A DNA stretch of 64,000 nt from Xiphydria camelus (Eukaryota > Arthropoda > Insecta > Hymenoptera > Xiphydriidae): NCBI GenBank assembly GCA_963678675.1, contig OY783192.1, positions 34,255,250-34,319,249 of the forward strand, given 5' to 3'. Each line of letters begins with the position of its first letter. Position 1 is the stretch's first letter. A model generated the notes under the pieces. The model was not told the DNA's origin, did not search any database, and saw nothing but the letters and a program-made list of their open reading frames with translations. Position numbers and translations under genes: made by a program. Positions 34,023-45,698 of the stretch are shown here, piece by piece.

Positions 34023-37000
34023 ATGGAGCCTACTCGTGTACCCAGAGGCCCTGCTCCGCGCCTGGTGTTCCTATTCGTCACGTTGGCTCTCACCCTCGCA
34101 GGTAAAAAAAAATGAAGGGGAGTCCCGAGAGAAGCGCCCTTTCGAATTTCGTTGAGCTTCGATGTGATGATCGTCGTTGCAGTACGTATTGGGAACGACT
34201 GTGCGCGTTGTCATTCGTCGCTCAATATGGGCTAAGGCTTTGCGAGACTTTTAGCGCGTGAATTGAGATATTCGACCTCACGGATGATGGCTTGCAATAT
34301 TATAGTTGCCGCGTGCGTAGGTTTTGATCGACTGTGACTCGCGTGACTTGTACAGAGTACTTAACACCGCGTGGCTTCACGGAGAAAGGTATATATTAAT
34401 CACTGTTGTACTAGATAATAGATTTGACATTTTGGGGAAAGTATTGCGTTCGTTGCTTTATTGCATGACAACGATTGACATACATCTAGTGAACTTCACT
34501 GAACGTATGTCAATTGTTGTCATACAGTCAAACAATGAACGCTATACTTTTCCTAAAATGTCAAATCTATTATATCTGGTATAACAGTGATTAATATACT
34601 CTTCTCTCCGTGTTGTAATACGTAGCGATTAATCGTCGAATGCTTCGCGCGTGCATCTATCGCTGCAGTTATCGGCGGCTTCTTGTGAAGTACTTATAAA
34701 CTTTGCGTTTGCTGAGATTAATATATATAATATTTTTCGACTATTGAAGTTTATTTGCATCGGTGGCAGTGTAATAATAGTCGAATTTCCTTTAATAACT
34801 CGTGTAATCGACTGCCTTTGATTATTTAATTATGCGCTGGCATACATCATAATGTGACGCATGTGTCTTGGCACTACTTGACGCGTGTGGTTCGGCATCA
34901 CTCGACGCGTGCGGTTCGACACCACTTGACGCATGCTGCAGCACTTGTATAGTAGGTCACGGCGTGATTCTATGAAGCAGTCGCGCGCTGATTACTTCCA
35001 AATTTTTGATTTTACGGTGAACATTTTTTCATCTAAAAATGTACACAGAGAGAAAAATAATAGATCAGACCAAATTGGCAATCACGGGCGGGGAACGCTG
35101 ATCAAGTTAGTTGAATGAAATAATTTGGTTCTAATTATTATTTGAAATTGTTTGACGAAAACAAGCTGCAATCAAGTCTAGGAAATTTTTAGTTCAAGTA
35201 ACTAGATCTGTGTTTGTCCGCCCGTGACTGCTAATTTAGCCAAATCTGCCATACTATTTTCTCAGTATACAAGTAATCTGTATATTCGCTTCTCTTTTTT
35301 TTTGATAGCAACGGGACTACTGTGCGCGGGCATAATGTCGGACCACTGGGAAAAGGTCGGTTGGGACAAGACCCAGCTTTCCCGCATGAACATCAGCATC
35401 ACGTGGTACCTGGACGGCAAAGTGGCGATGGTCTCGCCTTTCAACTTCCACGAGTCGCTCTCCGGCCATCAGAATCGCTATTTTCACAGGCAACCCATCT
35501 TCCTGGTACCCATGCACGGGGGCATCTGGACCATGTGCGTCTCGCTCACTGGTGAGCGAAAGACATCCAGAAAAAAAATCGCTTGCACTCGCGCTTTGGA
35601 AGCTGCAAAGTTGCACGTTTCATTTTTGAAAGGTTTTCTCTAAAAATGTAGGCACTTGCGAGATGTTTGCAATTAATATTATGCTGTCTTTCTCTGGAAT
35701 TTAAAGAATCTATATAGTCTTCACAGGATCAAATTTTAAACTGATTTCTATGCTGAGAAGAAAATTTACTCGAGCCAATTAAACGTGTTTTTGAATAGTT
35801 CTAGGAGGATATTTATTCGATTGAATATCAATTGGATGTATGTATATAAATATTACTGATTAAGTTGAGTATTATTTGGATCAAATCGATATTCATTTGA
35901 TTCAAATAAATGTGCTCCTATAGCACTATCTAAAAACACATTTATTTCGATTAAGTACATTTTTTCTCAGTATATTTGTGACATTAAAGGAATTAGGATC
36001 TCGGTGAAGAGAAAAAAGGATCGTGAACTTATTGTTGGGACGCTGTTGACCGCTGAGTGCACTCCAGGGTGGAGTCGATAATCGAGCGAGATGTTCAAAC
36101 AATCTGAATTGTTTGCATCTATGAATATAGAACGACATGAAAAGCGAAATTGAAATATACACTCGTTTACCGGACTGGACAAATATTTTCAAAGTTGCGT
36201 GTTTATCACTTTCAATTTGAGTTTTTCAATCATGTTGGATATTGGATCAATTTTCGAAGTGAAAGTAACATTTTTAATATCAGCATTAAGGTGCATGCGT
36301 CATCTAAATAAAACCATTCTATGTGTTATCTGCATGTAATATTAAAACAAGGGACAATTAGCTAAATCATCGCGAGAAATATATTGCAATTGCCGCGTAA
36401 CATCTCGGTGAAAGAGACCTACACGTTTTTTAAATCTAATGAATAGCAAAAATTATTATATTAACACAAAAAAATAATCGAATATAACGGAAATTTCTTC
36501 CTGAATATTATACCGATATGTTTATTACAATTTTAGAGATGCCCAGAAAACAGAATCTTGAAAGCCATATTACATCTTTCGATTGATACGCTAATATTTT
36601 ATTTTTAGTTAATTTAAATTTATAATCATCCACTGGGGTCGCCCCTTTTAGGTAACTATAAGTTTAAATTAACAAAAATGAGACAACGGTCTGTGCTACA
36701 GAAGATATTAAAATTACTTTCGAGATCGTTGTCCCGTTGTTAATAGTAACTTCCAAGATGTATGCGAACAAATTGCTATGTCCGCCCAGTAACGGTGCCA
36801 AGGCAATCGCAGCATGCTTTCGTTTCGCTTCGTTATTCGCAAAATTACTGTACGCACGCACCATGGCAAAATATAGGGTGGTGTCGATATATCTCCGCGT
36901 GACTCTGGAACGTAATAGAATTCGATCTATTTTTAAAGAGTAAAAAGTAGTACGATATTTTCGAAGTCGAAGTAACGAGCAGTTGGGGGTGCCGAAGTAA

Positions 37001-40000
37001 CGGGGGATGCACGCAGTTTGCACGCTTCGACACTGAGAACGATTAATCGATAAAGGTGTGAATCTCGTGCGTCATCAAGTCATTTCCTCATCTGTCATCG
37101 TGATATTTGTATGTATGATTGTCTGGTTCTGCATGCAAAGTACATACGTATAGAACTATACGAATAATTGGGAATATTTACGAGTCTCTTTCGATATTAA
37201 ACTTTTGACTCGTATAGAGTGTGTAATGTAAAGCAATAATATAACGCGATCTCTCTTCCTTAAAAGCTCGTGTAGCTAAATCGGGAATAGTAAATTAACT
37301 AACTATACTCAGAAAAAAAAGCTGGCTTTATTGAATAGCCTTAATCCGGAGAATTGAATATTTATTCGTTTCACAATTAATCAATGGTACAAATTAAATA
37401 GTTTTTCTTCAAAATAACATTTCCGGCTACTACAGCAAAAGAACAATTTATTAATAATTAATAAATGTACTTTGAAATACGGCAAAATAAATATTTCGTT
37501 AGAATGAGAAAATAAATGTTAATTATTAAAATGTTTACTTCATTAAAACAATTACCCCGAGGAATTTAATCGTGCCAAATAAATATCGTAGTAGTTAACG
37601 AATATTTCCTTAAACCGACAACATTTTTATTTCGCCATATATTCAAATGAACATTTTAACTACAAATAAATTGTTTTCTCGGTGTATACATTGAGATATG
37701 AAGAGATCTTATTTCAAAATTTTTAATCGAATCACTGCATATTAGGATTCAGATGCACGTAATATTCAATTTCATGCAATTCTTCCCAAAGAAGATCAGT
37801 AAAGGTCAATCGTTGTTATGCAGCGCGGCGTTCCCAATATCAGTAAATGCATCCGCGTTCAATCTCGCAATATGCCGATGTTGTTGCCGAGATTCCGAGG
37901 TAATCCCAACACACGAATTTCTCGGGAGACTGCAGCTAGTACTCAACGACAATGTATTATAGTTTTACATAGCAAATACACGGGCATCAGGCACGTACAC
38001 ACGTGTTTCACCTTGACACCGTCTGAGGTATCGATCGGTCGATTAGGATCTAAACTGTGGACATATCAACAGTAGACTATTCATCGTTGCGTGGCCGTGT
38101 GATAGTACTCGGATGTTCCTTTACCGAAAGCTTTCCCTAATCGGTTTTCGGACTGCCAGCCGGAAGTTGCTGCCCACGCGATCCTCGCGATGTTCCTTTA
38201 CGGAAAGTTTCTGCTATCAGAACTCTGCTTTCGAAGTAGAGGAGGTTTAGTTACCGGGGGACGTGTTAGATATACTTTTCCCTGTTTTCCTTCTTTTCAT
38301 CCAACTACTTTTGATTTTGAGAGTAACTTTTGTGATTCGTGATTCAATTTATGGCTGGAATGTGTGAGAAGCTGTACACGTCAAAGAGGGGATCAGTTGA
38401 TCTTTCGAGATGAAATTAATTTGGCGCAGTCCGGACTCGAACCGAGAGGTTCAAATTTACGTGCTGTTTTCTTCTCAATTTGTAAATTAATTGTTCTTTG
38501 GAATTATATGATTATCTTGTTAGAATATACTTTTTTAAGGGGACTTCACTCAAGGTGGCCACTCAATTCTGCTCATAATTTTCCCGGTTTTTCTGACTGA
38601 AATCACTAATTTTTTGACTTTTTAATTTGCGAGATATGAAGAAATAACTGAAATGCTGCAATAATATAAAAAAAAATGCTTACGTGTTTGTCCTAATCGA
38701 AATATTTCATATTTTGTAATGATTATATTGTTTTTTTTTCTATATGTATTTCAATAGCTTACTATTGCTCAGGACTATGTTAATGTGATATAATAATTTT
38801 GATCAAAGTGTTACTACATATTTAACATAAGATAATTGAAAAGAAGAATTTCTAAAACCCTCTGGATTTATTAAAAATTCCCTGACATTTTCCGGTTTTC
38901 CAGTTGAGTGGCCACCATGTCACAAGATGATTTGCAATAAAAAATAGCCCCACCCTCCCTCTAAAATTGGATTATCAATAAACATAATTATAATAGGTAC
39001 TATTTACAATGTTTAATTGGTCATTGAATAATTTCAAAGCAACGCACTAAAATTGTACGTATGGCAAAAAGTTGGGATGAATTCGCATCACAAATTGAAT
39101 TCACAGACAGTACAATAAATTTCTTCATTATGAACAAATAGAGGACAAGGCAGATTCGTTCAAATTCTCTGCTGTATCATCAGTGTTTTTCTTTTCCTTC
39201 ACTGCGAGCTGCAAGCTCTCGATAGAGGATATTCGAATGACGTTAACAACCAATATTTCAACAAGTTAAAAGTTCTTCCTTCCTCGGGCGAAGTACGAGC
39301 AAGGTTAATGTCGGCTTAAGGAACGAGGGCAAACTCATGTGGAAAGCTACCGTAGTTTCGAACTAAAGTCGCCTGCACGCGATGTCAAAACGGTAGATTA
39401 AACGTGTCGCCTCTGCGATGACAAGTTTAGTCAAATTGTAGCTTCTCAAAGATAAGTGGTCTAGAAATGAGGAGCAGAGAGAGATAAAATATATTTCAGC
39501 ACAAGTCAACACGAAACTTATTTCATTTCACTTATGCATTTTAAATAGGTACTACTAACTGTACCCGCGACTTCGTCCGCGTAGAATTTGAATCATTAGA
39601 TTTCCTTCAAATGTGTGTGTGACATAAATTTTGTCATAAAAATCATATCATAAAAATAAATGATATGTCAATTTATCAAGTATTTAGTCTTAATTTTTTG
39701 TGTGAAACTGACTTGTGAGTTATCCATTATAGTAAAAATATTATTCATATTGAGAAACAGACAGCACTGACAATTAAAAAAAAATCTGCTATTCGATATC
39801 ATACACATATTTTAGCACTTCGTAATAAATCAGGCTAAAAGTCACATCGTATAACATACATACACATTAGGCTAATGGTGTAGCCGTCAACGAAAATTAC
39901 ACCTGGTTTAACTCTTAGCATTTATGATGGATGGGAAGGAACATTCATTAACTACGTTACGGTGTTTGGAGTAAGACATTATTAAAGCACGACGAAGTGA

Positions 40001-43000
40001 AATTCGTCGCATAAAAATTCCTTATCGGTAAGTGGGTTGAAGACATGAAAATAAGACACAAAGGTCGAGCTACTACGGTAGCTTCTGGAGTCCTAAAGGT
40101 TAATAAGGGACGAGGGTGAAATATAATTTAATTTCTTTGCATCCTTTTCAAATCTATTTAACGAGGGAAAATTAATATAGTTTCTTCTAACACGTAATGG
40201 CAATAGTAGTTCATCTTTAAAAACTTATTTCTTCACTAAACAAAAACCTGAAGTTCGTCACGAAGTAAATATATACAGTGTCGAGTACTATGTATAACTT
40301 TGCCAAGAAAGTACTGGTCTGTACATCACGAAAGAAGGGGTACCACAAGTATCAGATAGTCGACAGCGGACGTGTTAATCCATCATTCCGAGCCGATGTC
40401 ACGTTTCAACATCGTCGAAAGTTGACGACGCGGCAATTAACGCGGTTGCAACGGATTTAGAGCAAGAATTTTCGGCAGCCAGGCTATTTTAATTGCGGCG
40501 GTGTTCGTCCTCTTCTCTCATTAAGGGACGTATGTAAATGTGTAAAAGCACATGGATGCAACATACGTGTACTTCTCCTCACACGATTTTAAGCTGCAGA
40601 TACAATTTAATACGTACAAATCGTTCTCAATCGGATTACATCAAATTTTAATGCAACGATGAAAATGTAATGTTGCTCAAATTGAAGCGAGGGAAAAACG
40701 CTAAATATTGCGAAACATTTTGAATTATAGAAATTCTATATCTAGAGACTTTTCGAGCGCGGCAAAACTTCTTTTCTAGACGCCAACTTTCAATCGCTCC
40801 TACGTTCTCTGTTCGTTTTCCAACGTCCGAACGCGCGGTAACCCAGTTTCCGAAAACAGCAAACGAATCCTTCGCGAACCAGAAATTGGTCCCTATTTCG
40901 TCTTATGAATGCAGTTTGAAAAATTGCTTATCCATGCGGAACAAATCATTTGAATGAAATAAACATTTTAATAATTAACATATATTTTCTTATCTCAACG
41001 AAATATTTATTTCGACGAATTTGAAATAACATTTATTAAATATTAATAAACTGTCTCCTCGGTATATAATAAGGACATAATGCTATGTCCTAGCAACTCT
41101 CCTTTGCGTGCTTGTTCTCCTTTTTTAACTTACAAATTATAATCGATAAGCGCGGTATCGACTTCCATGAATCTACGCGAACGCTATTTCTATTTAGGCA
41201 CGTAAGTAAAATGTTACGTACGCGTCAAAATGTTACGGCAAAAAGAAAAAGAGCGATGGTGCACGTGTCTCTCGCGATATATATGCAAAGATTTACCGGC
41301 AATACGAACATTTTACGACGCCTTGTCACGCCAAGTACCGACTATCACCCGAACTAACTGTTGGATTGTGCCAACTTTAGGGCGATTTACTACAAAGGAT
41401 CTATACTAAATGTAAATCATTTTCAAAAGCACTTTCAATCATCAAGAAATGCGCGAAGAGTTGAGTTGGTTAATTTTATATGAAAAATTGTAATCATTGG
41501 GTCGTAATTAAATTTTATTTTATAAACTTGTTCGTAGGTAGAACTCGTGATCTTAGATGTGTTCTGAAACAATTAATCGATATTCTTTATGCCCGTTAAT
41601 CACTTTTTTGGGGTGTCACGGAAATGATTATTAGCTTTAGGTAATTGAAAAGTATAATTAAATGATAACTCTCTAAATCATGGTGTCTAGCAAAATGTGA
41701 GAAAGATATTGTCTGATTTTTCATTCTCTGACTGCTGGACACCGTGTAAATTAATTAGATAAATCTAGATTTAATTTGAACAAATTTGGATTTAATTTGG
41801 AGCAAAGATTTAATCAGATTGGAATTAACTTCGAATAAGCTTGGAAATTATTTCGAATCAATCAAGATTTATCAAACGTCTTTATAATTATTTCGTAGAA
41901 GTTTACAGTCTATTTTTTACCAATTATTAAATTGTTCACGTATATCCCAGATTATTCCTACCGATGAGGTTCCCCTGAGATCCTGGTGCGGAAATTCGCA
42001 ATCAGTAATAAAGCGGTTATAGGTCAACCTATTCGTCGACCTAGAATCACCCTCGCATTGTTGAAACGTGACGAGCTATCGGAACTGGATCGCTCATGCC
42101 GAAGGCATCAATCGCGTACACCGCGATGGGAAAATATGAGAACGGTGCATCTCGAAGTTACCTAGACCCAGTGAACTCGGGCGATTCTATTCTCGCGGAA
42201 TTTATTATTAACCCGCAAGGATATTCTCATTTTAGCGACCCCCTTTAACAAGGTTGAGGTTGCTAAAGGCGACTCCTTTAACTCCACATGCCTCGTTGCA
42301 TGCCACCAAGCGGCATCGGGCTTGGATAGTCACACTCACGTGTGACTGCGCATTTTAGTTCGGGTTATCCTGTGATTTCAGATGAGGAAATTCGCCTCCT
42401 AGGACAGGTGGGCTTTCCGCAGGACAGGTGCATCAATTATTTAACGCCTGACGAGGCGCACGAGGAAATACGGGCTACGTGGCAGAATAGTAAGTGAACA
42501 AAGTGCACCATGATCAATTATTGATATCATTTTTGCAAGACATACTAAAATGACGATTCGAGATATACCGCTCGAATAATGATTCCAGCTAATTTACTTA
42601 AACGTTGAATCGCGTGTTTCTTTTCACATATTTTCAGTTATTATCTTTTTATTTTTAATATTTCTTCTTGCTTTTGCAGTGTTGCAAAACATATTGTTTT
42701 CGTTTTATTCGATTCTAATTTTTTTTTAAACTCTGACGTGATAAGCCAATTCTACAAGCGGAATCATCAGTGTAAAAGAATCTATAAGAAGCAGTCATCT
42801 GTGTAGCACAATCATTGTCATTCAAATTCTTTGATTAATTCTTTTCCAATTATTGCTGTTTTGATCTCTGAAATGATCAACTTTTCGTAGCACTTTTTAT
42901 AGTCATACCGTTGATTAAGTAGTGTACAAACTCTGAACAAAATTAGGCTCCCCCTGTTTCAACATAAGGTATCAAAATGACTTTTTAATCATTAATTTCT

Positions 43001-44927
43001 CTGCTCTTACTTTCAGGAATGCAAAATTTAAGCATCTCCTGCTCCCTGGTTTGCTTGATCATTTTGAGCTGCGCCGTTCTCGTGGGATTTTTCGGCCTCT
43101 GCAGGCATCAGATATCCGCCGTTCTCGTGACGGGTGTAATGTATCTTTTGGCGGGTGAGTACGCAGTTGACCAACATTAAGGTCAAAGGGTACAGCGTTG
43201 TGCAGATTACACGCCCCTTTGAATTTAACGTTATGGCTTGCACTATATTCAGACAAAATTTTGCTTGAATTTAATAATTCATAAATTTCGTTTCACTGCA
43301 AAAAAAACTATAAAGCGATAGAGATATCGATTTTAATCTTCCTTGCTTACATTTTTTCCGATATAATGATACATTATTATGTGTATATCGAGATTGTAAA
43401 GTCGAAAAATACGAGTATAAACCATGTGATTTTACGCCTTTTTGACGTTTTAATTAATTGTACATTGTACGTCTGATTCTCTGATTCAGATAAATCTGTG
43501 TATTATCGTATGAAGAAAGGGAGAAACAAATAAGTCTTAGATTTCTTAGTGTGTTTCAGCATAGCTCATAACAAGATTTTTTCTCGTATGAACGTTTCAT
43601 AACGACCTACTTTAGGTCGAGGTATAGGTTGGGTCAAGATTAGGTTGCGAGTTATAAAGTTGGGTTCAATCGTGTTCGTGACCAAGGCGAAGGTGCGACG
43701 GTGGTCAGTGCCGTCTGATGGCTCACGAATACGCGTACAAGTTAATGAAGCTTCGGGCAGGTCAGTCGTGCTTTCGGTTTCGCTGAAAGACTATTTGCCT
43801 GCCAAGAGTGAGAGCCACTTCTCTCAATGTCAACGATCGATACGGTTTGCCACTGAGAGAGGTACCTATGTACCTAATACTTTCAGTTTTACTTAAAAGC
43901 TGTTCTCCTGCCAAGTTCATCGAGCAATTTATTGTGGGGGTATGTAATATCAATAGCGGTAACGTTAAATTTCGCTAAAAGGTCATTTCAACGTCAAGGG
44001 GTTACATGATATCTCGTTAGAAAATCATTCGAGCATTACTGTCCCAGTAAAGCTTGTAACTTCGCAAAGTACAACTAGTATTTTATATTAAAAAGAAAAT
44101 TTTATTGCTTTAAAACTTTATTTCTCTGTTAACTATCAAGTTTATATTTGATTAAATTAAAGCTTTTAGTTTTTATTTAGTTTCAAATAACTAAATATTT
44201 ATATAAAATTTATGTACGCGTTTCACCATTCGTAATATCATATTGTGCGCGATTTCCGAGCAAGCCTTCATTACACGTGTAAAATTTTACCGATATCAGG
44301 TTGGCCTTTATCACAATTCCCTTGCAGATATCAGCAAGGACGTTACGCATTGAAATTATACGCCGAGAACAACGATTAGTAATGTTAACCAAACGTTCGG
44401 TTGACATGCAAGCTACACAATATTGTTATTGCGACAACAAACTGTTGGTTACGACAAATATATGTAGATCGCGGCACCACATTGTTTTAACAAAGTTTGG
44501 TCATGACAACTAAACATTTGTTGTCGCAATAAAAATATTTTCTCGTTCACCTATCAATCAAACGTTTGGTTAATATTATTAATAACTTTCCTCGGTGTTA
44601 CATATCCGTGCCGCGTCAAATGGCAAAGGCTCACCGGCCCTGACCAAATAAAATTGTCTCTTTCCAGCTACCTTCGCCCTCTTCTCGGTGACCATAATAC
44701 ATTTCAAAAGGGCCCAAGGACGAGGGCCGCGAGTCGTGGACGGACCGGAAGACGGCGTCGTCGGTGGACCCGTCTCGCGAAACATCCTCAAGGCCCGGCG
44801 ATTCACGACATCCTGGAGCCTCGATTTCGGCTGGAGCGGCGTCACTCTCTGCGCTCTGGCGTCCGTCGCCTGGATTTTGTTGAGCAAAATCATGCGATTC
44901 AGCCCCATAGCCGCGATGATCGCGTAG
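34023..44927 (+). CDS. Claudin/PMP22-like four-transmembrane protein
   Basis: Five phase-1-joined exons: 34023-34101, 35309-35551, 42382-42489, 43017-43154, 44668-44927, for 275 residues. Helix 1 spans about residues 13-35 (LVFLFVTLALTLA joined to ATGLLCAGIM) and is followed directly by SDHWEKVGW. The long first extracellular loop holds GGIWTMC near residue 100 and a second Cys (DRCINYL), the W-GxW-C-C pattern of the claudin superfamily. Helices 2 (about 148-170), 3 (about 177-200) and 4 (about 245-262, GVTLCALASVAWILL) follow, with a short cytoplasmic tail. The SDHW after helix 1 resembles TMEM178-type members more than the septate-junction claudins, but I cannot assign an ortholog. The 6.8-kb intron 2 is crowded with MITEs; the 5' leader is CpG-rich. 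Confidence 0.85.
34378..34612. repeat. 235-bp near-perfect palindrome in intron 1 of the claudin-like gene
   Basis: CACGGAGAAAGGTATATATT at the left is matched by AATATACTCTTCTCTCCGTG at the right, and the match continues inwards (AATCACTGTT, AGATTTGACATTTT, CAACGATTGACATAC) to a centre near 34497, with scattered mismatches and virtually no loop. Confidence 0.85.
34870..34938. repeat. Three-unit 24-bp tandem repeat
   Basis: Units begin GGCACTACTTGACGCGTG, GGCATCACTCGACGCGTG and GACACCACTTGACGCATG, spaced by 24 bp, with a CGCGTG core and a few changes. Confidence 0.75.
35041..35270. repeat. MITE copy, ACxGAGAAAA family
   Basis: It opens GTACACAGAGAGAAAA and closes TTTTCTCAGTATAC. It abuts the acceptor of exon 2 of the claudin-like gene. 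Related copies lie at 35753, 37303 and 40897. Confidence 0.6.
35753..35970. repeat. Foldback MITE, ACxGAGAAAA family
   Basis: CTGAGAAGAAAATTTACT is inverted at 35953-35970 (AGTACATTTTTTCTCAG). The inner arms AACGTGTTTTTGAATAGT and ACTATCTAAAAACACATTT also pair, then GGATATTTATT with AAATAAATGTGC. Confidence 0.75.
37303..37690. repeat. MITE copy, ACxGAGAAAA family
   Basis: It begins CTATACTCAGAAAAAA and ends TTTTCTCGGTGTATA, with internal blocks (AATAACATTT, ATTAATAAATGT, AAATATTTCGTT) shared with the next copy at 40897. Confidence 0.6.
38553..38916. repeat. MITE with GGTGGCCACTC termini
   Basis: AAGGTGGCCACTCAATTC at the left is inverted as GTTGAGTGGCCACCAT at the right. Inside the ends the sequence also pairs weakly (TTTTCCCGG with CCGGTTTTCC). 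It lies in intron 2 of the claudin-like gene. Confidence 0.75.
39556..39600. repeat. Fragment of a widespread insect repeat
   Basis: GTACCCGCGACTTCGTCCGCGTAG is the recurrent end sequence of an old repeat often met in arthropod introns. No open frame is attached and its class is uncertain. Confidence 0.4.
40897..41071. repeat. MITE copy, ACxGAGAAAA family (partial)
   Basis: It shares AATGAAATAAACATTTTAATAATT and AAATATTTATTTCG-type blocks with 37303-37690 and ends CTCCTCGGTATATAA; its left end is unclear. Confidence 0.45.
42928..42957. repeat. Short copy of the 23077 MITE family
   Basis: CTCTGAACAAAATTAGGCTC followed by CCCCTG matches the right inner end of the element in IFT140 intron 3. 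It lies in intron 3 of the claudin-like gene. Confidence 0.55.
44373..44586. repeat. Foldback element just before the last claudin-like exon
   Basis: TTAGTAATGTTAACCAAACG pairs with CGTTTGGTTAATATTATTAA, and inside that AATATTGTTATTGCGACAAC pairs with GTTGTCGCAATAAAAATATT. It ends about 80 nt before the acceptor at 44667. Confidence 0.7.
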
Positions 44928-45385
44928 CAATGGGAAGCCTTCGAGGTTTAAGGATTATTCTTAAAATGAAACGGAAGTCGCGCGTTGGGGCTGGTCGGTC
45001 GAGGGGGGGAGAGTTGAGGAGGCGGTGAAGTTTGTTAACTTTCCGCCGTCTGTTTTGAATATGAAAAATATCGCCGCGTCGAAGAGAGAGCTTCGGAAGT
45101 ACGTGTATTGGCTCAGACTTTGGGAATTTGCGCTAAGAAGAAAAGTCGAAAAAATAGAAAAATGAAAAATAGATTTTTTGAGCGTCGAACGTCATTGTTT
45201 TTGATGACTTAAATACGATAACGAAGTTGAACTGGTGTCGGAAAGCGCTATCTTTGTTATTGGTGAAACGATGAAAGGAACGAAGCGTTAGGATTGGCCG
45301 AAACTCGCGGAAGGCTACCTCGAAGGCACGAGAAATATCATCGCATCGATTCATTCGTTTTGTTCCGAATCCCTTAAAAATATTA

Positions 45386-45698
45386 CAGTAGAACTCCAAT
45401 TATCCGAATCAATTGGGACCGGACCCCATTCGGATAATAAAAAATTCGGATAATTGGACTTTTCCCAAAAAAAGGGTACATATATGTATTTTAAAGAAAA
45501 AGAGTTTATTTTCGGTACACTGTATGCATTTTAAATTAATTAAATGAAAAGGCAACACTTTTACATGTTATATAGCGTACTTACACAAGTGCTGTACATT
45601 ATTTTTGCTTGCATTTCCGTCTTACATTTTTTTTCTGAAAGCGTTTCGGATAATTAGCGATTCGGATAGTCGGAGTTCGGATAATTGGAGTTCTACTG
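45386..45698. mobile_element. Pogo/Tigger-type MITE
   Basis: The ends CAGTAGAACTCCAATTATCC and GGATAATTGGAGTTCTACTG are inverted over about 22 bp, and further CGGATAA words follow inside both ends. This is the terminal pattern of pogo/Tigger elements. TA precedes the left end; the right flank is TGTA, so the duplication is decayed. No transposase frame. Confidence 0.8.

Noticed and set aside
33661..34105. Arg/Gly-rich frames of 80-130 codons on both strands
   Set aside because: They lie in the CpG-rich leader of the claudin-like gene, overlap each other in all frames and have only compositional bias.
38425..38460. tRNA-like GCAGTCCGGACTCGAACC words
   Set aside because: No cloverleaf can be drawn around them: the acceptor and anticodon stems are missing.
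43645..43896. 83-codon plus-strand frame in intron 4 of the claudin-like gene
   Set aside because: No splice partners and no family resemblance; the flanking exons join perfectly without it.
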